This document shows, in pieces, positions 37,425 to 49,499 of a stretch of DNA of 64,000 nucleotides. The stretch is from the NCBI GenBank assembly GCA_009792885.1, contig WMCF01000161.1, positions 434,001 to 498,000 of the forward strand, written 5' to 3'. The notes beneath the pieces are model-generated. The model made no database searches. It saw nothing but the letters and a program-made list of their open reading frames with translations, and was not told the origin of the DNA. The DNA is from Eremophila alpestris peregrina (taxonomy: Eukaryota; Chordata; Aves; Passeriformes; Alaudidae). Positions within the stretch are counted from its first letter, which is position 1. Every line of letters begins with the position of its first letter. A program made the position numbers and the translations under genes.

Positions 37425-38579
37425 CTTAATACAACTTGTTTTGTCAGCTATCAAGCTCTCATAATACAAGCTCCTGCTCTGAGCTGCAGTGCTGCCTAGG
37501 TGTTGCTAGCAAGCCTCTTTTATTCACTTTGGGTTTTGCTGGGGTTTTTAAAGCAGTGTAGTAGAACGAGTTATGCTTTCTCCATGTCACAGGCCTCCTG
37601 GGCTGATTTTGTACACACAGAAAAAGAAGCTTCTGGCATTTTTCACATTTCAACCAGCAGTGGCTTGGCTGCATTATCAAAGCAGGGCTGGCAGATACAC
37701 AGAGCAGAGCATCCAAGACCCACCGCAGACGCTGCCTGCACAGATGAACTCATAGCACAGATACTGCTGGGCCACAGCAAGGAGGCCAGGGGAAAAATAA
37801 AAACCAATGGAGACTGGGCTGAGCTATGGCTGCAAAGAATCTGCTTTTCTTAGCAGGTGCTTTAAGCTCCAACATCTGCTGGCCATATAAATCAAAGAAG
37901 CTCCTACAACTATTTACGCAAATGAATGACGTGAACATATAAATACACCCTAAGGTTTTTTCCCTATTACTATTCTTGGCATTGAACCCACAGAGAAGGT
38001 TCAGAAACTTTTTGTCAACCAGAAGGGTTAGGATAAGAAAAACACCTAATCAGCTGGTGTGTGGCTTGTGGAGGAATTCTCCAAGACTTTTTTGAATAAA
38101 AGATTCAATAAGACTACCTCAGGTATTTTAGAATAGGGCTCCTTCCTACTTTTAGCTCTGTTGTATATTCAGCTCCCAGAACTGAGTCCTGATTTTATTA
38201 AAATGAAGTATTACCAACATTGCTTAAAAGAGGATTTTGCTTCTATTTGTCATGGAATTCATTAAAAGGAAAGCAAAGCTTTTCAAACATTCATATGAGC
38301 TCCAGCTGAACTTCATCAGCTGTCAGGTCACATAGTTGCATTATTTGTCACTTAATTATAAAATGCAAGCAAGTCCTCATAGAATTGGTTTTCTGTTCTA
38401 CACCTACTCACTTATCCCCATCTATTACAGCAGTGAGCTCCTCACACCTTGAGGAGCTGTCCTTTTTTGCACACCTGTACAGAGTACCTTTTTCTGGTTT
38501 GGAAGATTTGACACTTTAATTGTTGTCCTGGTCCCCCCCACAAAAAAGTGCCTATTGAACCTGTACATACATCTCTAAT
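37425..38579. other. Noncoding DNA, nothing recognised
   Basis: Overlapping sense and antisense frames at 37459-37853 (85 and 117 codons) have no recognisable domain. No repeat family was recognised. Confidence 0.5.
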
Positions 38580-38624
38580 AGAAAAGAAAAGAACCCAAAA
38601 AAAAAGAAAAAGAAAAAGAAAAAG
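38580..38624 (+). repeat. Purine microsatellite, (AAAAAG)n-like
   Basis: The stretch starts with GAAAA repeats, continues through an A-rich interruption and ends in about four AAAAAG units at 38597-38624. It is all purine apart from one CCC interruption. Purine strings of this kind are length-variable between individuals. I see no neighbouring retroposon for which it could be the tail. Confidence 0.85.
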
Positions 38625-41353
38625 GTATTTAATTCATGGGGACTTAATTATGCAAAAGCCATAAATAAGCTAAGCTAAAGAAATGTTCTTGGATAATGTT
38701 GAATCGTAATTAATTTGCAGCATTCTCCTTTTTCCCCTGCCTTGGTACACATGTTGTGTACACTACACAGCCTTTCTGCTGACATGGCTTAAGACAAAGC
38801 CCTTCCTAGTCATCTCTGGCATAAAAAGCTGGAGTGTCTGCTTAGTGTCTGGCACAAAATGTGTCTTGCCCCATCTGATATTCACCAAGCCAGAACACAA
38901 TCCCTTGTTTTCTGCTGGGCTTGTTTCTCTGAGACATAAGGCCACACAAACTGCATGTCCAAACCAAAAGGCTGCAGTGAGCTGCTCACTGATGCCTCAC
39001 ACTCAGTCCAGGAAGCTCCTCCAAGCTCACAGCCTGCCTGCTGTTTCCTCACACTGTCAGTCCCACCAGCAACAGCTTCTGGGCTGACTGAGAGCCCAGG
39101 CCTGCTCCTGCTGCCCAGCTCAGCCAAAGCAGCTGGGTGGAATTAGTGTGAAGGAGAAGAGGTCATCCTTTGTGCCACACACCTGAGCCTCCTTCCACTG
39201 GTGCCCACACAGCAGGATTTCAAGCATCCCAGTGAATTCCAAAATTTCCCCTCCACTCCCCAGGAGGTGGGGAAAAAAATAAAAAATCAGTCTGCCAAAA
39301 TAAAATGTGAGCTCCAGAAGGGCTTTGAGTGTCACTGAATGCTTGTTTTAGACACATATACAAGTGACATCCCATAGGCCCTTTCCAATGCAGACAGTGC
39401 TAGATATCACCTCTGCCCCTCCAGCCTCAGAGCATATACAGTTGACAAGCAGCTCCATCTGGCTCCCAGTGACTCCATCACATGGAGCAGCTCCTATCAG
39501 TTGGCCAGCTTTGTGATTTAGCCTTGTATTTGGCAGGCAATTTAATTTTTCTAGTGCTTCCTTACTCTCCTTTCAGAAACACACAGAGATGAGGCATCTA
39601 AAATCCAAAGACTGTATATGAAGGCTGCTCTCTTTTAGCACTGTCTTCAGAACGGGGACCACATGCATTTTAGCTGATTCCAGAAGAACTATTCCTTGAT
39701 GAAGATTTCATATAATGTGGAAAATCATCCACTGCCCATCTGCTTCTGTCAGCTATTTCCTACTCCCTGCTATCCCTGGATGCCAAAACTACTACTGCTA
39801 CTTCAGAGAGATAACACCCATGGCCTGGCATGAAGTGCCCCTTCCTCTTGAATGGGAAACTGCACAGCTGTGGCTCTATGGGTCAAGATCCTGAGCTCAT
39901 GATGTTTTCTGGTCTGGTTTGCAGACAGAAAAACCCCACATCAATTTTCATCGTCATTTTTTTTCAAATTAATAGCCTAATAAGTTGGAGCCACGGGTTA
40001 AATTCAAAGTGTCAAATGTTTTTCCTTGTTGTATCCTGTCACTGATGAGATACAATCTGTGCAGTCACTTGGAATGCCTAAGAACCTGCTGCAGAAAATG
40101 CTCTGTTATGCTGTCAAGAGTAATGGCTGAGTATTGAAAAATAACTGCAGGCAGCCATCTACTCACAGAAGAGTGAGTTGTATCACAGATACAATCATGT
40201 TTATTAAAGCTCATCCATCCAAAGCCGTGCAACGTATCACTTGGCCACTAGAGAACAGGTGCTGAGCATTTTAATAAAAAGAATTAGGACTTCTATAAAA
40301 GGAGGTCCAAGTTGAGAATGTTCATGGACTTCAAAAAAAAACCCAAACAATATAAAAACCACTTGTCTCTTTAGAAAACACAAGTGTGTCTGGACTGCAC
40401 ACTTGTAATGCATGTGAACAAAGAATATATTGGGAGCAAAGTAGAAAACTACACCTAAGAGCAGTGAAAACATGCCATAGAAAATACACTAACAGAGAAA
40501 AATTTTATCAGACTCAATTTGCTTTCCCAGCCTTAAGCTCTCCTACATGCTATTCTTTCATTCTTACCCTATTTACCCATTCCAATACTGCAAGTGATCT
40601 GAAAAGAAAATAAATAATCAATGGGAACATTCTAAGAATAAAGTAAATAATGAAAAATAATGAGTGCCTATCCCTAAAGACTAATTCCTTTTATCTTAGT
40701 CAAACCTCACCAGATATGATTGAACCAAAAAATTATAATAATGATTGATATTGAATCATTGTCACCCTGGATTGAACATAGGTCATTTTGCAATATATCA
40801 GAGCAAAAAGTAGTGTAAGAAGACTGTAGAACAGCAGTAAGCATTTAAATGGTACGTGATAGCCTTATAAAACAAGTGATGGGGCTGGGAAAAAAGTAAA
40901 TCCTTGCAGGAACTAATAAGCTCCGGTCTGCACAAGTTCACAAAATGGCAATACTGTGTCATTAGGCTGGCACAGCAGCTGAATCCCTAATACACCACAG
41001 CAGAGCAAGTGCAGGACCAAGTCTGGAGTCATGGGCTGTTGCTTTGTGCTGGGGTGTGGCTGGAAGGGTCTTGGCCCTCACACGAGTCAGGGATGGCCAT
41101 GGACTACTGGAGTGACACAACAAACAGACTCGTGTGGCTTGGCATCCCTCAATGGGTTGCAGGTGTCCATGTCATTCAGAGCTTCCCTGCACCGCTGCCA
41201 TAAGGAACTGAATAATGGAAGTTGCACAAATTTAGGAGATGTCTTCAGAACAAGGGGAAAAGTAACTCCCTGTTTACCAAAGAGGAGAACTCTCTTCCAT
41301 TTTCACATCTTGGCGATGCCCAGATTCTTGGCAATTCCCTGAGTGCTTGGGGG
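38625..41353. other. Noncoding DNA, nothing recognised
   Basis: Somewhat GC-richer between about 38950 and 39260, with several overlapping frames on both strands and no recognisable domain. No repeat family was seen. Confidence 0.5.
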
Positions 41354-41399
41354 AGGGGTCAGGAAATCTGTAGTCCAGGGGTCAGGAAATCTGTACTCT
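41354..41399 (+). repeat. Tandem duplication, 23-bp unit, two copies
   Basis: AGGGGTCAGGAAATCTGTA starts at 41354 and recurs at 41377. The first 19 of 23 bases are identical, and the last four differ (GTCC versus CTCT). This is a local slippage duplication lying inside chance reading frames. Confidence 0.85.
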
Positions 41400-42969
41400 A
41401 TGTCTGTAACCTCTCTGCAACAACTGTGACCACTGCTTTTACCCCCAGCTTTCTTCCATCTATCTTGGGATCCCTTTCTCTGTCATCTGACTATGCATTT
41501 GCCCTGCCAGCTTGGAAGGAGCCTCCTCTGCCTGCTCCTCAGATTTCAGCGCAGAGCAAGCCCAAGCTCCAAGTGCTGCACATGTTTCCAGTCTCTTCTG
41601 AACCCTGCTGAGCAGTATGACCACCACTAAGAAGGGCAATTTTTCCTAAGCTGCCAAAATGAAGCCATGGTTCCCACACAGGATCTGTGACTGGAGCCAA
41701 AGCAACAGCACAGCCGTACCTGTGTGTTACATGGGCTGCTCTCCAGGAGCCATGTGTCTACTGTAATAGAAACCCAAATACTAACAAAACAAATAATTAA
41801 CACTAGCAAAGTGCCTGTATTATCAGAGTCCTGAGCAAACAATGACTAACAGATATTGCTTCCAAAACAAATGAGGTCAGATTACATACCAAAAGGTTAG
41901 AACACAAAAGCATGCTCCAACAATTTTGAAGGTAAACTAATTAGGAATATCAACATAAAACACAGCCTTTTCTCTGGAAGAGGAACTACTACTTTGTGAA
42001 TAAAACAAGTGCAGCTCATTGGTTTAAAAGAAAAAATGTCTCAGGCCAGATATGGATGAATAAAAATAGAAGTTCCAAAGGTTCAAAAAAATTGTTACAC
42101 AGAGAAATACACACATTAAGCAGGCTTCTGCTAACATAGACAACCTAAAATTAGAGCACATTTATTTATCTGAAACTGAATTCTACTTTCCCTCCTAGCT
42201 TATGTGGCTAGCTAGGATGTCATTCCTGGCTGCAAAAGAAAGCCTGCAGGGATCAAACTGAGTCCCAGCCTGTCACCAGTGGTTCAGGTTCAGATGAAAG
42301 CACTCAGCCATCTCCACCTTGGAAGGGTTCACACGATGGCATAACAAGGATCTACATGCAGATGCAGCCTGTAAGTACCTTTTGGACAGGTGTCCTTCAC
42401 CCCTTTGCTACTGTGGTTGATGCAACACCAGAACACAAACAGGAGTGTTCCCTCATCAACAGGGGTTTGTAACACAAAGCATCTCCAGAGTAGTCTGTGG
42501 TGTTGCCCAGCACTGCAGGGTCAGTCAGGAGACAGCTACTTCCATACAGGAAACAACTACATCACCACTAGAAAAAGAGGAAATTGACTTCTTAAACACT
42601 CATGAGAAACCTGACCATTTCTTAAGAGGTTGTATCAGTGGATGTTAAAGTATTTTGCCTACCTTGTGACATACCCAGAAAGCCTGTCCTGATCTGGATC
42701 CAATTCAAAAGAGGTTTTGCCAATGTCTTGTGCCATATGGACACACAGTTGTTTCTCCTGCCTTATAATGTTTGCAATATGAGTTCTGATATAGAAAGAA
42801 CTCTCCAGAGAGAAAGAAGGGGGGGCAAAATCCTGTTGAAAAAAATTAAATGGACAGAAAACCCATCAAAACAAGCTGCCTGGGCTGAGTTAATTTAGTT
42901 AAAAGGTATCAAGGCCACGCTATTAGCTACAGCTCATTACTACAGCATGAAAGTATGTTGTTTGGCCAT
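41400..42969. other. Noncoding DNA, nothing recognised
   Basis: Short frames on both strands with no domain; no transposon recognised. The right boundary adjoins a MIR fragment whose 5' end may begin somewhat earlier than drawn. Confidence 0.5.
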
Positions 42970-43075
42970 CAGTTTCCTGTTTCTGACACCATTTGCTTGA
43001 ATGACCTTGGTCAAGTCACTTAATACTTGTTCACAAGCTTCCTATCCTTAAATTAAGGATGTGAGCCTTCTTCTG
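42970..43075 (+). mobile_element. MIR/CORE-SINE fragment
   Basis: The hallmark TGACCTTGGTCAAGTCAC at 43002-43019, followed by TTAATACTTG, matches the MIR block TGTGACCTTGGGCAAGTCACTT. Upstream, TTTCTGACACCATTTGCTTG at 42980-42999 fits the GCTCTGCCACTTACTTGCTG part. Downstream, CTTCCTATCCTTAAATTAAG corresponds to the GTTTCCTCATCTGTAAAATG part. The three blocks are collinear with correct spacing. With the minus-strand copy at 27.8 kb this makes two MIR-type relics in the window. The tRNA-related head is not recognisable. Confidence 0.65.
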
Positions 43076-43939
43076 TGTCCACCACACTTATTAAGGATAC
43101 AATCTTAGAAAAGTAGGTACCTCTGATCGTGTTAGCAAGAAGCCCTAAGTTTCGTTCACCTTTGCCACTCTTTAACAAAATTCTTAATAGTGCCTCAAGC
43201 AGCTAAGACCAAATACTATCACAGGTTTCATCCTCAGTAAACCTAAGCACTCAGCTGAATGACATGATTAAGAAAAAGGAACTAGCCCAAGTTTAAGGTT
43301 TACTTAGACTGGCCAAACAAAGGAAGCAGCTTTAGGTGGCTTAGGAAAGAATCCCAAAATCTAAAATGATACCTGAGAAAAATCTGAGATAAATTATACA
43401 GTTTCCATTTCTATCTCTCAGGAAAAAAAAAAAAATCAGACAAAAAGTGATTTGCATTTCTTTCCCCTGAACTCCTTGCTAGATCAAAGAATTACATCAG
43501 GTAGCAAGACAGGGAGAGCTGCCTGGGTGCCCTCAGTAGTGCCTGTAGAGTTCTCACACTCTGCAGACCCCACCACATTTAGGAAGACCTGGGGTGCCTA
43601 CTTCACTATCAGTGCCCTTGGACAAATGCTCCCCATTTCCTACCTTTGAACCTGTGTCTTTCCCACTCCTCATCCCAGAGCCTGTGAGGGAGCATGTCTG
43701 CTCATTCACAGCTCTAGTCCTTTGAAGTGCCATTGATATTCAAGCCTTGGGGAGCCTTCTGAATCCTAATGGCACCCTCAAACACAACTCAGTCCACACT
43801 ACAAATAAACTTGCTCTGGTGAACCTGCTAGTGGCTTCAGTGTGCTAACGTCAGCCTACCCCTTAAAAAAGGGCTCAGCAGCACAGGCATTGCAAAGGAA
43901 AATAAAATCCTCAGCATGGAGCCCGGGAGAAGAAAAACA
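43076..43939. other. Noncoding DNA, nothing recognised
   Basis: A 13-base A run occurs at about 43423-43435. There is no recognisable exon or repeat family. Confidence 0.5.
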
Positions 43940-44260
43940 GAGAGATATTTAAACCTAGCCATTTCTTTTTAAATACTTGGGTGTTCTTTACGGAGGGAAT
44001 TTCCCCCTCCCCCGCTCCCCACCAGAAGCGTCCAAAGTGTTACTCACTTTATTTACAGTGCTTTGATGTGAGCCTCCAAATTTTTAGTTCAGCCTTTAAG
44101 AATGTGAAGGTCAACTGATTTTCTTTCTGGGGAAATTAGGCTGAATTTCATACCACCATTTATTCCAAACAAGGAAATACGTGGAGGAATCCTACTTTAA
44201 TTCAACAGCAGTGTTTAAAATCCCAGTTTAAAAATCACTCCACCAACACATATACTTTCA
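43940..44260. promoter_or_regulatory. Candidate conserved noncoding element
   Basis: The block holds TCTTTTTAAATACTTGGGTG near 43965, a C-rich run near 44002-44020, CTCACTTTATTTACAGTGCT near 44044, and AGGCTGAATTTCATACC near 44139. It has no reading frame or repeat marks. The minus strand has a GTGAGTA donor-like word near 44043-44049, but no acceptor-bounded frame accompanies it. Regulatory function is inferred from composition only. Confidence 0.2.
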
Positions 44261-46103
44261 CTGATCATTCTTACATGCAGAACATGCTTGGCCAGTGCAA
44301 ATGAGCAGCATTACAAGATCTGTTTGTGCTCAGTGGTCCAAAGAAAATGACATCCATCCCTCCTGGACAGAAGTTGGAATCATCACTTTGCAGTAGGAGA
44401 GGGCTGCCTGTGCAAAAATAGCAAGTCAAGAAATAACTGCAGTCCTTGAAAATAGTCAAGCTTGACTTTCAAGCTGTGCCCTCGGAGGTAATGCCTCCTG
44501 CTGAGAGGCCACTGCTGGAACTAGAACCACGTTGATCTGAGCAGGTTTTCCACCCACAGGTAGGGCTGCTTCTGCATGATGGATTCCCACTCTTCAGGTA
44601 ACAGTAATTGCTCTTAACTGCATCAAGTACATGCTCATAGCCCCTGGCATTTCCATTTATTTATTTTGATTTACTGACTTCATTGGCTGGTGCCTGAGCC
44701 ATTTTTTCCCCGTGGCTACAGCAGCCTCTCAAGTATGAAGTCTTTCAGGGAGAGAACAATTTTAATGGCACGTTGAGTGCTCATTTGTAAAAGCAATCTT
44801 AGTCTCATTAAAGCTTTCAGCAGTTATATCATCCAGAAAGCTCCTAGCAATCATGACAACAAATTGTCTAATAGGAACAGCAAGAGGATCCCTCGTACCT
44901 GAGCTGGACGGATTCTGGCTAAAATCAGTCATGGACAAAGACAAAAGATTCTGCATCTACTGGGATTTGAAATAACAAATGTCTCTGACCCTGGAGTACC
45001 ATGAACCATTAAAACACAGCTACAAATCTAGGAGCTGACTCTGCAGAACATTCCTGACTTCAAATCTTCCTTCCTGTTGGGAAGCACTGGAAATGGTCAA
45101 ACACAACAGGCTTTGCAAAACATACCAACGTAGCATGGGGGAGCATTTCATGTTCCCTAAAACCTCATCCCTGAGCCCATGCCTGCAGAGGCATCCCACA
45201 CACAGCTCTGCGACTGACTCCACTTCCTCCCAAAATCTGGAAAGGGATCTTACTGAACTCATAACCTCAAATGCTGAGGTGTTACTTGAAGCACATTCAC
45301 CAGCAGAATGTCTGTACTCCTCTAGCTGACCACAGGTAAATGCATACACAGACCAAAGTACATTTATAACATGCACAAGTCTAAGGCCAACTGTTCTTGA
45401 ACTGGAGACTTTCTCTGCTGGTTCATCTTAGGCAAGCATTGCCTTGAAACTAAGTGGCTTAGACATTACTAGCAAAGCCATTTATGCAAAGAGTTCATTT
45501 CTGTACCTGTCTTTCAATTACCAATCATTTTCTATCAAACAGTGCTGAAACTGGTCATCAGATCAGTTGCTGCCCTTCTCTTTGGGTGGTAGACAGACAC
45601 CAAGGTCATTAAAGGTTTCACTACAACCAACAGAGCCCCACGTGCCTTACAAGCAGCTTGCTGCATTAAACTGAACCCACCTCTGATATTTAGGTTGCTC
45701 TTGAGTTATAAAGGAGCAATCAGGTACACCAAATGGGGGCTACGTAGGGACAAAGCAGTCCTCACTCATCATAACAGAGCATTTCCTTACTTAACTCGCT
45801 CAACAGAGAAACAATATCCACTTCAAGCTGTGAAAGAGACATCAAGCTGGTCCCTGCCCCAGCAAACATGTGCTCAAGCAGCATTAAAATAATCAAGCAA
45901 TAGAGTTTTAACTATGACATGGTTTCAGTGCATCTGGCATCCCACTGATTAGGACTGAAGCTGCAAAAACACAAGCCAACACTTCAGGTCTTTTCATCCA
46001 TACTTGACTAAGTGTAAGAGTGAGCTCACCCAAAGGGCCCAAGGTCACCCTGCATTTGTTCTGGGCACAGCAAAATGCATTCAGACCCTTAGCTTAAAGA
46101 CAA
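44261..46103. other. Noncoding DNA, nothing recognised
   Basis: The antisense 118-codon frame at 45020-45376 and other frames show no domain. A 14-bp perfect palindrome at 44454-44467 is within chance expectation. No transposon was recognised. Confidence 0.5.
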
Positions 46104-46131
46104 CAGCTGTCTAATCTCAGCTGTCTAATCT
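46104..46131 (+). repeat. Perfect tandem duplication, 14-bp unit, two copies
   Basis: CAGCTGTCTAATCT occurs at 46104-46117 and is repeated exactly at 46118-46131. Each copy holds a CAGCTG E-box. A simple slippage duplication is the likely cause. Confidence 0.85.
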
Positions 46132-47797
46132 TTTCCTCTACTTACTTTTGAGAGAACTTAAATTGGGTTAACTTTCTGAGTTTAGAATTCCCAACTTCAT
46201 GTCTATGAAGTATAATATTTTGTTTAATACTTAAAAATCACATAGTTTCTAAAATATGTTTATTTTATGAAATTTATAATAAATTCTTTCACATAACTTC
46301 ACTGTGAATCACTAAGAGGTATAGAAAATTAAACTGACAACAATACCTGGATACTTAATACATAAGGCACAATACCACATTAAAAGTCAGTTTAGCACCC
46401 AATCCATGCCACTTTCAGAGTGTACATGTGTGTATATACAGGAATAATTATGATTATATATACACAGAATTTACTAAACACATTTCCAGCATTATAAATA
46501 GTTATCCATCTCATACCTCTTCCCAAGAAAATTTCAGGCCTTGAAACCTGCAAAACCCTTTGTGTGTACTTACTAAGCCAGGGAATGTGTTGTACATTCA
46601 AGTTTCCCTGTGAAGCAGAGTAGAGAATGATTTGCTGAGCTCTTTACTGTAGCACTGACCATCTAGAAACACAAGGCTTATACTGAGAAGGAAGCAGTTC
46701 ACATGCTTTTAATACATCTGTATTTTCTCTTCCCATGCCTAAAAGAACTATTTCTTGTACCAAAAAAAAACCAAACCTGATGTACTTTTAGCTTTGATGC
46801 AATTATCATACAAGCCTGCAATTAAAAGAGATCCTCACCTTAAATACAGCCTTTTCCAATTTCCAGAGAAACTCCAAGAGCTTGATCCTCCCATGTTCAG
46901 ATACACTTGTGAATTCCTAGCTTCAATATTAGAGTTGATTCAGTTATTCTATTCAATATCACAGGACATTTTCTCAATTCCCTTGAAGCTAGTAGATAAT
47001 TTTTTTTTTTGTTTTTCACAAAAGTGACCTATAGTTTCTGCCAGCTTATGAACAGGACTTTGTAATAGTCAAAAAGGCTCAAGACCACGCTCCCTTTTAC
47101 AACTTAAAATGTGTAGGAAATAACGAGCAATTATAAAGCAAACAGTTAGAGTTAATTCTTCTGGTAAACATTTCATTTATGACAAGGCCCAGACAAATAA
47201 TTAACATGACTTTATGAAAAGTCTTTGTTAAAAATTGGAAAGACACTAAACAAGCAAATATTTTTTTCTGTTGAGAAACACAGAGTAAGCTGGACAATCT
47301 ACACAAGATGAGTTAATGAAGTAAACAAGTCCATTCTTCAGAAACACCAAACTTCTTAGAGGGGGGTAAAAGGCATAGAGCTTTCCTGAAGGCACACTAC
47401 AGCAGAAAGGAAGCTTTTATGGCATATTACCTTTAGGGACATCATCCTGGATACACTCCTCAATGTAGGAATTTCACTATGGACACCAATAGAATCAGGA
47501 TAATCTTCCTAAAACCTGAGGTCTTTTCAAATTAGGTTTCATTTAAGAGAACAAACAACAATACCACCACTTGGTGTTTGCTTGCAAACAGCAAGAAGAA
47601 GCAAACGAGCCAAGGAACAGCAAATACAGCTCCAGCTAGACATAAGCAGGTGCCTAAATTCTGCATGAGTAAGTATTTCCTCTTAATGTGCTTTTTCAGG
47701 ACACACTGGTAAGCTTCACAGTTTCAAATAAGGCACACTAATGTCATTTACAATTTATTTTCATTTTCACATTGCCAATAATCCAGTGAAGGCATTC
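46132..47797. other. Noncoding DNA, nothing recognised
   Basis: Very AT-rich near 46200-46300 and 46430-46500. No exon or dated repeat was recognised. Confidence 0.5.
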
Positions 47798-47900
47798 AGG
47801 GCCCTGATCCCAGAGAGATTTAAGCATGTGCTTAACTTTAGGCACTCGAACTTTCTCACTGACTTCTGGTGAATTATGCCCAATGATGTAAGCATGTTAG
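47798..47900 (+). repeat. Second decayed copy of an ancient amniote palindromic repeat
   Basis: GGGCCCTGATCC at about 47799-47810, the near-palindrome TAAGCATGTGCTTA (arms 47821-47826 and 47829-47834) and CTTAACTTTAGGCA just after, then CTGACTTCTGGTGAATTATG, follow the same order as an old sauropsid or amniote interspersed repeat I remember (GATCC..., AAGCATGTGCTTAACTTTAAGCA, then TTGACTTC). This copy keeps the GATCC/AAGCATGTGCTT end better than the one near 12.45 kb. The family name is not known to me. Confidence 0.45.
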
Positions 47901-49048
47901 TAGGTTGTTTCACAGGAAAGCAATAAAGATAAATTCATTAATATTTGTCCACAGCCGTGACAGTCACCACAAAGAACGACATCAGGAAATTATTAAATGC
48001 ATATTCATTGCAAGGTTTACATAACCCCTGGCACTGAGCCATCACTACAGGAAGAAATATTGCAGAGTTTTTTCACATTTTTTGCACGGTTCATGCTGTG
48101 CACTGAAGCTGGTAATATCTGGAAGAAATAAACATGTGTTTATATATTGAAACCCATCTAAAAATATCCTCACACAAATACACACACATTCCCGGAGTGT
48201 GTAATTTAAATAGGTTACCTTAAATACAGTATTTCTCAACTTCTGAGAGCTTGACTTTGAACCTTGGAATATTGCTTTGATTAAAAGGCTTTGGGGTTTG
48301 CTTGTTTTTCCTCCCCTCCTGAGCTGTCTATTAGGTTATACATTTACCTCTGTAAAGTTAGTATTTGCAGTAAACCATGTGCAGTTACCTAAGTCTTCAA
48401 CCCTGCTTCAGCATTAAATCATCCAGAAAAGCAATTTATTGCTTCATGTATTCCAACACCATGAACAATATCCATTAAATCTCCATCTCATATTGTGACC
48501 ACATTGCTTTATGCTTGGATTGCAGTCTCAATATGACAGCCTCTCCCAGACAGTGGATTTCCCTCTCCCTGCCAATGTGAGGCTCACTACAGCATCCTGT
48601 GGCACCCAGATTCCCAAGATCTGCTATGTATTCTGCCACCTGTGAGAAAACAGTCCCCAGTTTAAAGTATTTCTCTGTGGTAAGATGTAAACACTGAGCC
48701 CCAGTCAGCACTTGTTCTGGGAGAAGAGGAACCACCAAATTGTTCCTTTGAAATGACAACATAACCATCTCAGAAGTTGCAATAACATCTCAGTGCTAAA
48801 TCCCATATGGAACATGAATTGAAAGTCTCATAAATGTACCACATAAAATCAATTACAATGTCAGAAGCATTTAACTTGTTTTTTTCCCCTGAGCCTGTAC
48901 ATCTTGTTGAAATAAGAGCCTTTCAGTCCACCTTTAGCCAAATCTGAGTCTAATGGATATTGCTTTTTAAGACACTAAAATCGCTTTTATTTCTTTCCCT
49001 GACTGTGCAGAGCAGGCTCTCATTAATGTACTGTGATTATTTTTTTAG
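47901..49048. other. Noncoding DNA, nothing recognised
   Basis: No recognised exon or repeat. A 97-codon antisense frame at 48475-48768 has no domain. Confidence 0.5.
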
Positions 49049-49431
49049 ACTTTCTTCCTCCAAAACCATTGGAAACACCAATTCAGCAATTCCAGCCTTT
49101 GGTGCCTGCAGTGCTGAAAGGATTTACAATAAGAAATGACTATTACATGCTCAGTGAGATAATTTTTGGCCAGTGGTTAGAAAAATCTGCCAAGAAATCT
49201 GCCACTACCAGTGGCTTAAAAAGGTTAGTGAAGCCAGTTCCTCTTTCTGCATCAGCTTCCATGAGATTTATCACACCTTTTTACCTAGAGCCTGACACTT
49301 GGATTAGACAGGCCAGCAAAACTCTAGGAAAAAAAGCCATCTTGCAACAGGTATTCCGAGGACATTTCTTCATGGGCAAATGCAGCACATTGAGAGTCAG
49401 GGTGTCCTATCTGCCCAAAAAGAGGTCATAA
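49049..49431 (+). other. Unproven exon-like open frame
   Basis: A T-rich stretch ending in TTTTTTTAG at 49040-49048 resembles a splice acceptor. It opens a frame of about 127 codons that ends at TAA at 49429-49431. The translation is moderately basic and has an unremarkable composition (for example FTIRNDYYMLSEIIFGQWLE near 49111-49170), with no domain I recognise. There is no ATG at the frame's left end. A frame of this length is expected by chance in six frames over 64 kb. I list it because it pairs an acceptor-like site with a long frame, not because I believe it is coding. Confidence 0.1.
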
Positions 49432-49499
49432 ATCTCAGCTTAGGTGACTGGACATTTCAGGCAGCTTTTTCAGCCTTGGAGGTTTGGGCAACCTGCCAG

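Noticed and set aside
41222..41611. 129-codon frame
   Set aside because: It includes the 23-bp tandem duplication, overlaps other frames and has no recognisable domain.
44454..44467. Perfect 14-bp palindrome AGTCAAGCTTGACT
   Set aside because: A few 14-bp palindromes are expected by chance in a window of this size.
45020..45376. 118-codon antisense frame with opposing 78-codon sense frame
   Set aside because: Overlapping opposite frames and no family resemblance suggest chance.
46035..46090. Possible third MIR copy (GGGCCCAAGGTCACCCTG)
   Set aside because: Only one block resembles MIR, and the neighbouring blocks are absent.
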